Source: an uncultured Flavobacteriales bacterium (GTDB lineage: Bacteria; Bacteroidota; Bacteroidia; Flavobacteriales_D; Parvicellaceae). Taken from it: DNA of 64,000 nucleotides. Location of the stretch: positions 62,001 to 126,000 of the forward strand of contig CALSPA010000014.1 of NCBI GenBank assembly GCA_943788115.1. The letters run 5' to 3'. Below, piece after piece: positions 15,933-23,858 of the stretch. Below the pieces are notes generated by a model, which was not told where the DNA came from, did not search any database, and worked only from the letters and a program-made list of their open reading frames with translations. Positions within the stretch are counted from its first letter, which is position 1; every line of letters begins with the position of its first letter. A program made the translations under genes and the position numbers.

Positions 15933-16766
15933 TTATAAAATATTCATGTCATCAGTTGGGTTTTTTATGTTTTTAAGATGGCGACTTGAAACGTGGGTGT
16001 AAATTTGAGTAGTTTGGATATTACTGTGTCCTAATATTGTTTGAATATATCTTATATCTATTCCATCTTCCAATAGGTGAGTTGCAAAGCTATGTCTTAG
16101 GGTGTGTGGGGTTACGTTTTTTCTAATATCTGCTTTAATTGCTGCTCGTTTTATAATTTTCTGAATACTAGCAGTTGAATATTGGTAGCTATTTAGCCCA
16201 TTAAATAAAAATTGTTTAGGGTTATATTCATTATTGTACCGTTTTATGAGCTGATGTATTTGTTCAGCTAGCTGAACCTGTCGATCTTTATTTCCCTTTG
16301 AATTCCTAATTTGAATGAGCATTCGTTGAGTGTCAATGTCATTTATTTTAAGATTTATTAGCTCTGAAATTCTAAGTCCACAAGAATAAATTAAAACAAG
16401 TATAGTTTTGTGTTTTAAATTATATAACTGGTTAAATAAGCTTTGAACTTCTTCTTTACTTAATACAATGGGTAGTTTTTTATCTTTTATAGGTCTATCA
16501 ATAAAATAATATTGTTTTTCTCTTTCTAAAAATTTCTCGTAATAGAATTTTATAGAATTAATGTATTGATTTTGAGAGCTTTTGGAATACCCTTTTTTAA
16601 CAAGGAATTCTAAGTAGTATAGAATGTCTTGTTTACTAAGAGTTTCTATGTTTTTTGTTTTGTGAAAATTAAAAAAATGAGTTAAACAGCTCAGGTAGGT
16701 GCTAACTGTCGATGGACTATATCTTTTAATTATTAGTCTTTGTTGGATTTGTTGCAATTGATTCAT
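15933..16766 (-). CDS. XerC/D-like tyrosine recombinase, candidate cassette integrase
   Basis: 277 residues. The SAM-like N-terminal core-binding domain is about 1-85 (RYSPSTVSTYLSCLTHF); the catalytic domain is about 98-265. Catalytic residues are all present: Arg132 (CGLRISEL), Lys157 (SKGNKDR), His221-x-x-Arg224 (HTLRHSFATH), His247 (LGHS) and the nucleophile Tyr256 (IYTHV). It resembles integron integrases and XerC/D in these boxes. Between the GNKDR region and HTLRH there is no room for the roughly 20-residue extra helix that defines IntI proteins. It is transcribed toward the cassettes, the reverse of most integrons. Its role as the array's recombinase is inferred from position. Confidence 0.85.
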   Translation of the reverse strand: MNQLQQIQQRLIIKRYSPSTVSTYLSCLTHFFNFHKTKNIETLSKQDILYYLEFLVKKGYSKSSQNQYINSIKFYYEKFLEREKQYYFIDRPIKDKKLPIVLSKEEVQSLFNQLYNLKHKTILVLIYSCGLRISELINLKINDIDTQRMLIQIRNSKGNKDRQVQLAEQIHQLIKRYNNEYNPKQFLFNGLNSYQYSTASIQKIIKRAAIKADIRKNVTPHTLRHSFATHLLEDGIDIRYIQTILGHSNIQTTQIYTHVSSRHLKNIKNPTDDMNIL

Positions 16767-16898
16767 TTTGCAAAAGTCAAGACTAATATTTTTTGTAGCT
16801 GGTAATTAAACGATTATATTCGTTTTTTGTCGACTATACTCATTTTAAATTAAATAAGTAGTTTGATTACTCTGAATTTAGCAAGTTAAAAATAGGTT

Positions 16899-17258
16899 AT
16901 GGAAAAGGAATGTTTAGAATGTGGAACTAAATTAATGGGTAGGGCAGATAAGAAATTTTGTAACGATCAGTGTAGAAATTCTTATAACAATAATATAAAC
17001 AAGGATGCCAATGAGTATGTAAGAAGAGTAAATGTTATTCTTAGGAAAAATAGAAGAATTCTATCTAAACTCATGCCTGGCGAGAAGTCAAGAACAACAA
17101 AAGAACAACTTTTACTAAGAGGATTTAACTTTTATTATTACACAAATATTTATAAGACTAAGCAAGGTAAAACTTATTACTTCGTATATGAACTAGGTTA
17201 TTTAGAGTTAGAAAATGAGGATTATGCTTTAGTAAGAAAACAAGATTATGTGAAGTAG
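16899..17258 (+). CDS. small zinc-ribbon protein
   Basis: 119 residues. The N-terminal metal site CLECGTKLMGRADKKFCNDQCRNSYN has two CxxC-type pairs (about residues 5-8 and 21-25), typical of DUF2116-like zinc ribbons. A basic helix follows (VILRKNRRILSKLM), then a strand-rich tail. Probably binds nucleic acid or ribosomes; role unknown. It is divergent from the recombinase, with 132 nt between starts. That gap contains the inverted repeat AAACGA/TCGTTT (about 16807-16824), which could be an operator or terminator-like hairpin. Confidence 0.6.
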   Translation: MEKECLECGTKLMGRADKKFCNDQCRNSYNNNINKDANEYVRRVNVILRKNRRILSKLMPGEKSRTTKEQLLLRGFNFYYYTNIYKTKQGKTYYFVYELGYLELENEDYALVRKQDYVK

Positions 17259-17309
17259 GTGTTATTTTATATTTGAATTGTATACTTTAGTGGAAATAAA
17301 TTTAAAATT

Positions 17310-17684
17310 ATGTCAGAAGAAAATACAACTCCTAATCAAGAGCCTCAAGTAGATATAATCCCTCCAAGTGATTTTAAACCCTGGGGTATAGAGAAAAAAC
17401 AATTTTTACTATTCATGCATTTAGGTCAATTCCTTAATTTTTTTGTTCCTCCAGCTGGAACTATTTTACCTATTGTAATGTGGTCGCAGTTCAAGGGTCA
17501 AGATGCAGATGTTGATGCTCACGGAAAGGAAGTTCTAAATTTTTTCATTAGCTTTTTTATATATGCATTATTTACATGTGGTTTAGCTTTAATATTACAG
17601 TGGATTTTGGGAGTGATAGCTGCAATAAAGACATACAATGGGGAAGAGCATAGTTATCCTATGACTATTAAATTCATCAAGTAG
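17310..17684 (+). CDS. DUF4870 family small membrane protein
   Basis: 124 residues. A hydrophilic Pro-rich start, then KKQFLLFMHLGQFLNFFVPPAGTILPIVMW and VDAHGKEVLNFFISFFIYALF, the signature of DUF4870 proteins with three membrane segments. Function unknown. The stop abuts the TTG start of aroQ, so the two are translationally linked. Confidence 0.75.
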   Translation: MSEENTTPNQEPQVDIIPPSDFKPWGIEKKQFLLFMHLGQFLNFFVPPAGTILPIVMWSQFKGQDADVDAHGKEVLNFFISFFIYALFTCGLALILQWILGVIAAIKTYNGEEHSYPMTIKFIK

Positions 17685-18101
17685 TTGAATAAAATTGTTA
17701 TTATAAATGGTCCGAATTTAAATTTACTGGGTAAAAGAGAGCCTAGTGTTTATGGCAGTCAATCATTTGAAGATTATTTAGTAATATTAAAAAAGAATAA
17801 CCCAGCTATAAAGATTCAATATTTTCAGAGTAATGTTGAAGGTGAAATTGTAAATGAATTACATCAGGTTGGCTTTGATCCATGTGGTATTGTCTTAAAT
17901 GCTGGTGGGTATACACATACATCTGTAGCTATAGCAGATGCTGTTGCTGCAATTTCATCTCCTGTTATTGAAGTTCATATTTCTAATGTTTATTCTAGAG
18001 AAGAATTTAGACATCTATCTTTAATGGCCGCAAGTTGTAAAGGTGTAATCGCTGGTTTTGGTTTAAATTCATACCAACTAGCCATTTCTAGCTTTTTATA
18101 A
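17685..18101 (+). CDS. aroQ: type II 3-dehydroquinate dehydratase
   Basis: Converts 3-dehydroquinate to 3-dehydroshikimate in the shikimate pathway. 138 residues, the usual length for the dodecameric type II enzyme. Diagnostic boxes: INGPNLNLLGKREPSVYGS (catalytic Tyr at about 23), LNAGGYTHTSVAIADA, and EVHISNVYSREEFRH. The start is TTG immediately after the upstream stop; the first good Met lies too far in to keep the conserved N-terminus, so TTG is chosen. Confidence 0.93.
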   Translation: MNKIVIINGPNLNLLGKREPSVYGSQSFEDYLVILKKNNPAIKIQYFQSNVEGEIVNELHQVGFDPCGIVLNAGGYTHTSVAIADAVAAISSPVIEVHISNVYSREEFRHLSLMAASCKGVIAGFGLNSYQLAISSFL

Positions 18102-18161
18102 ACTAATATTGATTTAACGTTCGGAAGTTCTGGTATTTAATTACTTACTACTTAGTTAAAT

Positions 18162-18584
18162 TTGATTATGAATTTAATGCAAAGAGCTATGAGTAATCAA
18201 CATTTATCAATTTGTGGTTCAAAAAATACACCAGAAGTAATTTGGGATGTTAATGGAAATAGTTTTGTTTTTAGAGGTGTTTCTTATCCGGAAAATGCAA
18301 AAAAGTTTTATGAACCAATTTTTAACCTAGCAAAAATTTATGTGAAAGATAATAAGGAAAGTAAACTTAACATGGTTATTGATTTTGAATATTTTAACAC
18401 TTCTACAGCAAGAATGCTTTATAAAATATTTGCTATGTTTAATGAAGCAGTTTTAAATTCTGAATTAAACGTTCATATAGATTGGAAATACGAGTCTGAT
18501 GATTTTGATATGATTGATTCAGGTAAAGATTTTGATTTTATGTTTAAAGAATTAAATTTTAATTTAGTAGAGAAAGCTGCTTAA
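18162..18584 (+). CDS. SiaC-family (DUF1987) regulatory phosphoprotein
   Basis: 140 residues. The family pattern is seen in TPEVIWDVNGNSFVFRGVSYPENAKKFYEPIF and MVIDFEYFNTSTARMLYKIF, where the FNTSTA threonine/serine is the expected phosphorylation site. SiaC-type proteins are switched by a kinase/phosphatase pair and regulate signalling enzymes. No partner genes are adjacent here. It ends 2 nt before the convergent maf gene. Confidence 0.75.
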   Translation: MIMNLMQRAMSNQHLSICGSKNTPEVIWDVNGNSFVFRGVSYPENAKKFYEPIFNLAKIYVKDNKESKLNMVIDFEYFNTSTARMLYKIFAMFNEAVLNSELNVHIDWKYESDDFDMIDSGKDFDFMFKELNFNLVEKAA

Positions 18585-18586
18585 AG

Positions 18587-19162
18587 TTAAAATGAATTCA
18601 ATTTTCTGTAAATCAAATGAAGAGGTAGTCCCATTACATTGAAATAATCCCCGCTTATTTTTGAAATTCCAAAATATCCCATCCATTCTTGTATTCCATA
18701 AGATCCAGCTTTGTCAAATGGTTTGTATTTTTTAATGTAGAAGTTAATTTCTATTGGATTTAAATCATAAAAAGTTACTTGTGTAGTGTCGTGAAAAGTT
18801 TCTTTTTTATGCTTTGTTTTTAATGTGACACCAGTAATTACTTCATGTGTGTTTCCAGATAACCTATTTAGCATTTTAAATGCTTCGTTTTCATTTTTAG
18901 GCTTGCCAAGAATGTCATTATCTATAGATACTATTGTATCTGCAGTAATTACCAGCTCATTGTTTTTTGGACTAAAAATACTTGCTTTTAAATCCGATAA
19001 ATAAATAGCAATTTCCTCTTTACTAAGACTTTTGTCGTAAACCTCTTCTACTGGTTTTACAATAGTTTTAAATTCAGGAATTAATTTCTTTAATAGTTCC
19101 TGTCTTCTTGGCGATTTCGAACCTAATATAAATTCAAATCTTTCTAATTTTTCGTTTATCAT
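18587..19162 (-). CDS. maf: Maf-family nucleotide pyrophosphatase
   Basis: 191 residues. The start motif LGSKSPRRQELLKKL is the substrate-binding SxSPRR box. VITADTIVSIDNDILGKPKNENEAFKML contains the catalytic Asp, and KAGSYGIQEWMG is the C-terminal conserved box. Hydrolyses non-canonical or methylated nucleoside triphosphates (dTTP/UTP type). Last gene of a minus-strand block with the prenyltransferase, KdsC-like and DUF2520 genes, spaced by 1 nt or overlapping. Confidence 0.9.
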   Translation of the reverse strand: MINEKLERFEFILGSKSPRRQELLKKLIPEFKTIVKPVEEVYDKSLSKEEIAIYLSDLKASIFSPKNNELVITADTIVSIDNDILGKPKNENEAFKMLNRLSGNTHEVITGVTLKTKHKKETFHDTTQVTFYDLNPIEINFYIKKYKPFDKAGSYGIQEWMGYFGISKISGDYFNVMGLPLHLIYRKLNSF

Positions 19163-19163
19163 T

Positions 19164-20057
19164 TTAAGTGAAAATATGTACTAACAATACAACATTAGAG
19201 CTTGCAAATATGAATTTAAGTAAATTACTAATCACAGTATAATCTTTTTTTTCTTTTGCTAATACGGTGTTTCTAATGGTGATAATTAAAGGGATGAAAA
19301 TAAGTGTTGTCATAACAATTAGTGTCCCAAGTTTAATGTTAATGTTGTTGTGATTTAGCATGATTAAGAGGATGAATGTTGTAATAGCTAATAACAATAT
19401 AATGGACAATAATTTTGCAATTTTCTTGCTGAAAATTATTGGAATTGTTTTGGCTTTTAGAGCTTTATCACCTTTGTAGTCTTCAATGTCTTTTATGATC
19501 TCTCTTGTAAATGTTGTTAAAAATGACAAGCATGCATAAATAAACGGAATAACTAACTCTGTTGTATAATACGGATTTGTTGAGCTTAAAAACTGTTTTA
19601 TTTCTGGGTGTGTAATGTAAATAATTAATGGACATATGCCTGCTATGATAGCAATTGTTAAATTGCCAATTAATGGTAGGTTCTTCAGCTTCCATGAATA
19701 TAGAAATAGAGTAAGGTGAGTTCCAATAACTAATTCGAAAAAGAACTGGTTGTTAAATAATGATGAAATTAAAATTGATAATAAAGTTAGAATGTAGAAT
19801 AAAATTAAAATTTGGGGTTCAGTTAATTTTGTCTTGTTTTTTTTTGCATTTACGATGTCAGATTCTATGTCGAAATAGTCATTAATTACATATCCAGCAG
19901 CTGCAGTAAATATTACACTGAAGTATGCGAGTAAATTTGTATTGCTGAATTGAGTTAGAGGCGCTTTGATGTGTAATAAAAGCTCTAATGAAAAGAAAAT
20001 AAAACTTAGCAGTATTAGGTTTTTTAACCGTATTGCTTTGTTAATGTCTTTTACCAT
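19164..20057 (-). CDS. UbiA-family prenyltransferase (geranylgeranylglycerol-phosphate synthase-like)
   Basis: 297 residues with about eight membrane segments. The two Asp-rich prenyl-diphosphate motifs are NDYFDIESDIVN (about residues 60-71) and REIIKDIEDYKGD (about 188-200). The sequence resembles the Bacteroidota subfamily annotated as geranylgeranylglycerol-phosphate geranylgeranyltransferase, but substrate assignment is not secure. It overlaps the upstream KdsC-like gene by 7 nt. Confidence 0.75.
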   Translation of the reverse strand: MVKDINKAIRLKNLILLSFIFFSLELLLHIKAPLTQFSNTNLLAYFSVIFTAAAGYVINDYFDIESDIVNAKKNKTKLTEPQILILFYILTLLSILISSLFNNQFFFELVIGTHLTLFLYSWKLKNLPLIGNLTIAIIAGICPLIIYITHPEIKQFLSSTNPYYTTELVIPFIYACLSFLTTFTREIIKDIEDYKGDKALKAKTIPIIFSKKIAKLLSIILLLAITTFILLIMLNHNNINIKLGTLIVMTTLIFIPLIITIRNTVLAKEKKDYTVISNLLKFIFASSNVVLLVHIFT

Positions 20058-20569
20058 TTAAAACTGTCTTTGTCAAACCATTTATTGTGAAGCCTTAAAG
20101 TTTGCTCTATAACATCTCTTACACAACCATTTCCACCTTTAATATGAGAAATATAGTTGGCAATCTCTCTTATTTCAACAGCGGAGTCATTTGGACAAGC
20201 TCCAATTCCAGCTGCTTCTAAACAAGGGTAATCGGGAAGATCATCACCCATATAAAGTACTTGATGAGGTTCTATGTTGTTATTTGATAAATAGTTGTTG
20301 AAAATTCCCATTTTTTCATGTGCTGCTAAAAAGACATCTTTTATTCCTAAATGTTCCAACCTTTTTTTAACCATTATAGAGTTGCCTCCAGTAATTATAC
20401 AAACATTATATCCTTTTTTTATTGCGTGTTGGAGGGCGAAACCATCTTTTGTATTCATTGTTCTAACCATTTCCCCAGAAGAATCTAAAATGACTGATCC
20501 GTCTGTTAAAACACCATCTACATCAAAAATAAATGTGGTTATATTCTGAAGTGCTTTTTTATAGCTCAT
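20051..20569 (-). CDS. KdsC-like HAD phosphatase
   Basis: 172 residues, the length of cap-less C0 HAD phosphatases. Motif I is FDVDGVLTDGSV; IITGGNS is motif II; YMGDDLPDYPCLEAAGIGACPNDS is the motif IV region. The family removes phosphate from KDO-8-phosphate in LPS core synthesis; it is likely cytosolic and tetrameric. It overlaps the DUF2520 gene by 11 nt. Confidence 0.88.
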   Translation of the reverse strand: MSYKKALQNITTFIFDVDGVLTDGSVILDSSGEMVRTMNTKDGFALQHAIKKGYNVCIITGGNSIMVKKRLEHLGIKDVFLAAHEKMGIFNNYLSNNNIEPHQVLYMGDDLPDYPCLEAAGIGACPNDSAVEIREIANYISHIKGGNGCVRDVIEQTLRLHNKWFDKDSFKW

Positions 20570-21338
20570 GTTTGTTTTTAATTTGATTGCTGAATAAATA
20601 ATAAATTTCAGATAAATATTTGTCCTTTGCTAGTAAATCTAAATGATTTTTGATCGTGTTTTCTTCATTTCTTATCGCTGGACCTGTTTGGTGTTTAAAG
20701 GGTTCTTCTAGAGCAATCTTACTCATTGTTTCTGCTAAAAGTGGCTGAAGTGTATTGTAGGGTAGGTTATGGTTGTTACAATATTCTTGAATGCAGCTAA
20801 ATAAATGATAAGAAAAATTATTTGTAGCAATCGCTCCAATGTGTAACTGTTGTCTTTGCTTTGAATTTAGAATGTGAAAATTTAAACCTGTTTTTATGCA
20901 GAGTTGCTTTAAAATTTCTTTGCTTTTATTTTTGTTGGCTTCTAAAAATATTGGGCTGTTTTTCAGATCAGAGGGTTGGTTTTTTATAAAAGTTTGCATA
21001 GGGTATAAACACCCCCAATTATTAGTGTATTTATTTAATAATTTAGAATTAAAACTTCCGGAAGTATGAACTAAAAAGGGGTTGTCTAATTTTAACTTTT
21101 CTATTGTCTCAATTATGTGTTGATTGGGTAGAGCAATTAAATATATAGTTGAGGATTTAGGTATTTCTTGAGCTAAAGATGTGTAAACGCACTTTATTTT
21201 GTTTGCAAGTAATTTTGCACTTCCTAATTCATGGTTGTAGATGACGTCTATTTTAATCCCTTTTTCGTGAAAGTAGTTACACAGATGAGTTGCAACATTG
21301 CCAGATCCTAAAATAGAGATACTTATTTCCAAGTTCAA
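20559..21338 (-). CDS. DUF2520 / Rossmann-fold NADP-binding protein
   Basis: 259 residues. The N-terminal dinucleotide fold starts ISILGSGNVATHLCNYF. A C-terminal helical DUF2520 domain begins about residue 120 and contains RQQLHIGAIATNNFSYHLF. The family resembles ketopantoate-reductase-like enzymes; substrate unknown. It abuts the HEAT-repeat gene upstream by 0 nt. Confidence 0.8.
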   Translation of the reverse strand: MNLEISISILGSGNVATHLCNYFHEKGIKIDVIYNHELGSAKLLANKIKCVYTSLAQEIPKSSTIYLIALPNQHIIETIEKLKLDNPFLVHTSGSFNSKLLNKYTNNWGCLYPMQTFIKNQPSDLKNSPIFLEANKNKSKEILKQLCIKTGLNFHILNSKQRQQLHIGAIATNNFSYHLFSCIQEYCNNHNLPYNTLQPLLAETMSKIALEEPFKHQTGPAIRNEENTIKNHLDLLAKDKYLSEIYYLFSNQIKNKHEL

Positions 21339-21884
21339 TTAAATTTGTATTTGCTCTTCAAATTTCGTTATTGTTTGTAAAATTGATTGAATAAGCTCAA
21401 TTTTATCATCCTTTTCTTTTGAAAGATACTCATTAATAGAAATCATACTTTCAATTAAATCTTGCTCATTAAAAGGTCCTTCTAGATTTTCTATAAGAGT
21501 TAATGCTTCTAAAGCAACCATGAAATCTCCTTTACATGCACAATCAACTATAGCTGGAATGTCATCAACAGCATCTAAATTAGAACTCCAAATTGAAAAT
21601 AGCACCAATTCTTTAACTCTGTTATCTTGATGAGTTAAGTTTTTAATTAATTCTGGCAGTGCTTTAGTTGATTTTAGTTGGCTAAAAACAGTTTTAATTT
21701 CATTTCTTATAGCATCTTCTTCATTTAATGAAGTGTAAAATTCTATTAGTGGATCTATGATTGATGCGTTGCCTTTACTAGATAACTTTTTAATTGCATT
21801 TTTAAGCTTAGCATTATTACCAGATTGTAAATCTTGTAAAATAGCTTTGTTAAAAGTGCTTAATTTTGTTGATGTTATACTCAT
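21339..21884 (-). CDS. HEAT-repeat-like helical protein
   Basis: 181 residues, all helical. Recognisable repeat units include ALPELIKNLTHQDNRVKELVLFSIW and DAVDDIPAIVDCACKGDFMVALEALTLIENL, typical HEAT-like pairs. Probably a protein-binding scaffold. First gene of the five-gene minus-strand block ending with maf; no close gene upstream (next start beyond a 265-nt gap). Confidence 0.65.
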   Translation of the reverse strand: MSITSTKLSTFNKAILQDLQSGNNAKLKNAIKKLSSKGNASIIDPLIEFYTSLNEEDAIRNEIKTVFSQLKSTKALPELIKNLTHQDNRVKELVLFSIWSSNLDAVDDIPAIVDCACKGDFMVALEALTLIENLEGPFNEQDLIESMISINEYLSKEKDDKIELIQSILQTITKFEEQIQI

Positions 21885-21966
21885 TTTAAATTGTTGTAAT
21901 CAAGTTTGATGCAAATGTACAATAAAGTAGGTGAAAGCTGTTTTGAAAAACGTTCGAAATTGAGCA

Positions 21967-21994
21967 TAAAAAAAGGGAGCATTGAAATGCTCCC
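21967..21994 (-). terminator. rho-independent terminator, possibly ending a small RNA
   Basis: On the minus strand GGGAGCAT-TTCA-ATGCTCCC is followed by TTTTTTT. It sits 155 nt past the end of the YggS gene. The DNA between also contains GTTGCTTTTAGCAAC and CCCTC/GAGGGG pairings, so a structured minus-strand RNA at roughly 21967-22070 is possible. No protein gene lies in 21885-22149. Confidence 0.7.
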
Positions 21995-22149
21995 CTCAAA
22001 ATAAGTTGCTAAAAGCAACATATATTTGACTACCCCTGCTACAAATCTAGAGGGTTTTTAATTCACTAATACATTTTTTAGACAGATAGTGTATTTTTGA
22101 CTATTAACGACTGTATTTGGCAATTAAATAGATTAATTTATTTAATTAT

Positions 22150-22806
22150 TTATCTGGCGCCAAAGATCGTACTGCCAATTCTCACCATGTTAGACCCTTG
22201 ATTGATAGCTATTTTATAATCGCCACTCATTCCCATCGATATCCATTTAAACGAATCTTTGTTGTTGAATTGGGCTTTCAACTTGTCAAAGATAACTATT
22301 AAACTCGAAAATTCTTTTTCGATTTTTGAGTTATCTTTTGTGTAGCTTGCCATTCCCATTACACCAGAAATAGAAATGTTTTTTAGTTCCAAGAACTCTT
22401 GGTTGGATATAAATGAGATGGCTTCATCAAGATGTAATCCAAATTTTGTATTTTCTTCTGCAATATGAAATTGAAGAAGGCAATTTATTATTCTGTTATT
22501 CTTAAGAGCTTGTTTGTTTATTTCTTTTAACAATTTAAAGCTATCAACACCATGTATTAGGTGTATGAATGGAGCTATAAATTTCACTTTATTTCTTTGC
22601 AAATGACCAATCATGTGCCATTTAATATCTTTGGGTAAATGGTCGAACTTATCTGCAAGTTCTTGAACTTTGTTTTCCCCAAAATTTCTATGTCCAGTTT
22701 CATAAGCTTCTTGAATCGCTTCAATAGGTTTAGTTTTCGAAACTGCAACTAATAATACATCTTGAGGAATAGAATTTTTAATATTTATTAGATTGTTTTT
22801 AATCAT
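22150..22806 (-). CDS. YggS/PROSC-family PLP homeostasis protein
   Basis: 218 residues. LLVAVSKTKPIEAIQEAYETGHRNFGENKVQE holds the PLP lysine (about residue 23) and the GENKVQE signature. WHMIGHLQRNKVK and SMGMSGDYKIAINQGSNMVRIG are the other PLP-binding boxes. It binds pyridoxal phosphate and controls vitamin B6 balance rather than catalysing a known reaction. It overlaps the lipase-like gene start region by 8 nt. Confidence 0.9.
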   Translation of the reverse strand: MIKNNLINIKNSIPQDVLLVAVSKTKPIEAIQEAYETGHRNFGENKVQELADKFDHLPKDIKWHMIGHLQRNKVKFIAPFIHLIHGVDSFKLLKEINKQALKNNRIINCLLQFHIAEENTKFGLHLDEAISFISNQEFLELKNISISGVMGMASYTKDNSKIEKEFSSLIVIFDKLKAQFNNKDSFKWISMGMSGDYKIAINQGSNMVRIGSTIFGAR

Positions 22807-23728
22807 TTATAAATTTTGTATTAATCCAGTTTAACACTAATTCGTATACTTCTGTTTTGTTTGTTTCGTTTAACATTTCGTGTCTGCCCTGAGAATACAT
22901 TTTAAATTCGATGTCTTTTAAACCAGCAGAAGTCATTTTGCTTTTAACCTCTACAGGACCAGCTCCATAATTGCCAACTGGATCCATGTCTCCTGCAAAA
23001 AATAAAACAGGAAGGTCTTTGTTCATTTTTTCAATGTTATTAATGCTATTTATTTCTAACAAACCATTTACTAAGTCGCTGTAGAATTGAGAGCTAAATG
23101 TTTGCATACAGTAAGGGTCATTTATGTATTTTTCTACAACACTTTCGTCTCTAGATAGCCAATCTTTATTTGTTTTTTTTTCTTTATATTTTTTATTAAA
23201 ATCTCCGAAAGTAAGCTTTGTCATAAGCTGAGATTTGTTGCGTTTACCCATTAATTTAACATTGATATTGGCAATTCTGACACCTGCTATTCCTAGTAAT
23301 CCAGGATGCCCTGCAGTAGATGAAAAGATGTAGCCGTTACCGTAATCTGGATAAGTATAGCTTATTTTTCTGACTAGAAAAGAACCCATGCTATGACCTA
23401 AAAATATAATTGGAAGGTTTGGATGCTTTTCAATTATTTGTTCTGTAATTAAAATAATGTCTTTGCATACTTTATCCCATCCATTTCTTGTAGCAAAATG
23501 TCCAACGTTTTTCAGCTCACCAGCAGTTCTTCCATGTCCCCTAAGATCAGAAGAAACAACAGAAATGTTATGCGAGTTAAGCCATTGAGCAAAATGGTCA
23601 TATCTTCCAGCGTGTTCACTCATGCCATGAACAATGTGAACAATTGCTTTAGGGTTTTCACAATCCCAATTGTAAACAGTTAGTGGGGTTAAATCAAATG
23701 AACGTATTTCAGAATTTATCAATGACAT
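22799..23728 (-). CDS. alpha/beta hydrolase, monoacylglycerol-lipase-like
   Basis: 309 residues. HIVHGMSEHAGRYDHFAQWL is the oxyanion region typical of monoacylglycerol/lysophospholipase-like hydrolases. FLGHSMGSFL holds the nucleophile Ser (about 119), FAGDMDPVG the Asp and QGRHEMLNE the His. No signal peptide, so probably cytosolic; substrate likely a lipid ester, by family. Confidence 0.85.
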   Translation of the reverse strand: MSLINSEIRSFDLTPLTVYNWDCENPKAIVHIVHGMSEHAGRYDHFAQWLNSHNISVVSSDLRGHGRTAGELKNVGHFATRNGWDKVCKDIILITEQIIEKHPNLPIIFLGHSMGSFLVRKISYTYPDYGNGYIFSSTAGHPGLLGIAGVRIANINVKLMGKRNKSQLMTKLTFGDFNKKYKEKKTNKDWLSRDESVVEKYINDPYCMQTFSSQFYSDLVNGLLEINSINNIEKMNKDLPVLFFAGDMDPVGNYGAGPVEVKSKMTSAGLKDIEFKMYSQGRHEMLNETNKTEVYELVLNWINTKFIND

Positions 23729-23858
23729 TTATTTTTAGCATTAAATATAGGTTTGTTTAGCAAAAATAAAGCTTGAAATTTATAGATTATCAATTTTGAT
23801 TAAAACATTCTGTTTTTCAAGTGTCCTAATTTCCTATTTTCGCATGTAAAATTAACTA

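Larger units (their letters stand above)
4978..16766 (-). mobile_element. integron-like gene-cassette array with its own tyrosine recombinase
   Basis: A single recombinase gene (15933-16766) is followed in the same direction by about 15 small units. Almost every unit has one or two minus-strand genes ending in a folded repeat. On the coding strand a typical repeat reads (T)AACA(A/C)TG, an 8-11 bp stem, a loop containing ATAAC, the stem complement, then CGCACCGTT. The bases following GTT at the start of a unit are complementary to the bases ending in AAC at the start of that unit's own terminal repeat. This mirrors the R''/R' relation of integron attC sites. No transposase, CRISPR or phage structural gene is present. 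Boundaries are approximate at the left, where the last repeat is degenerate. Confidence 0.8.
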
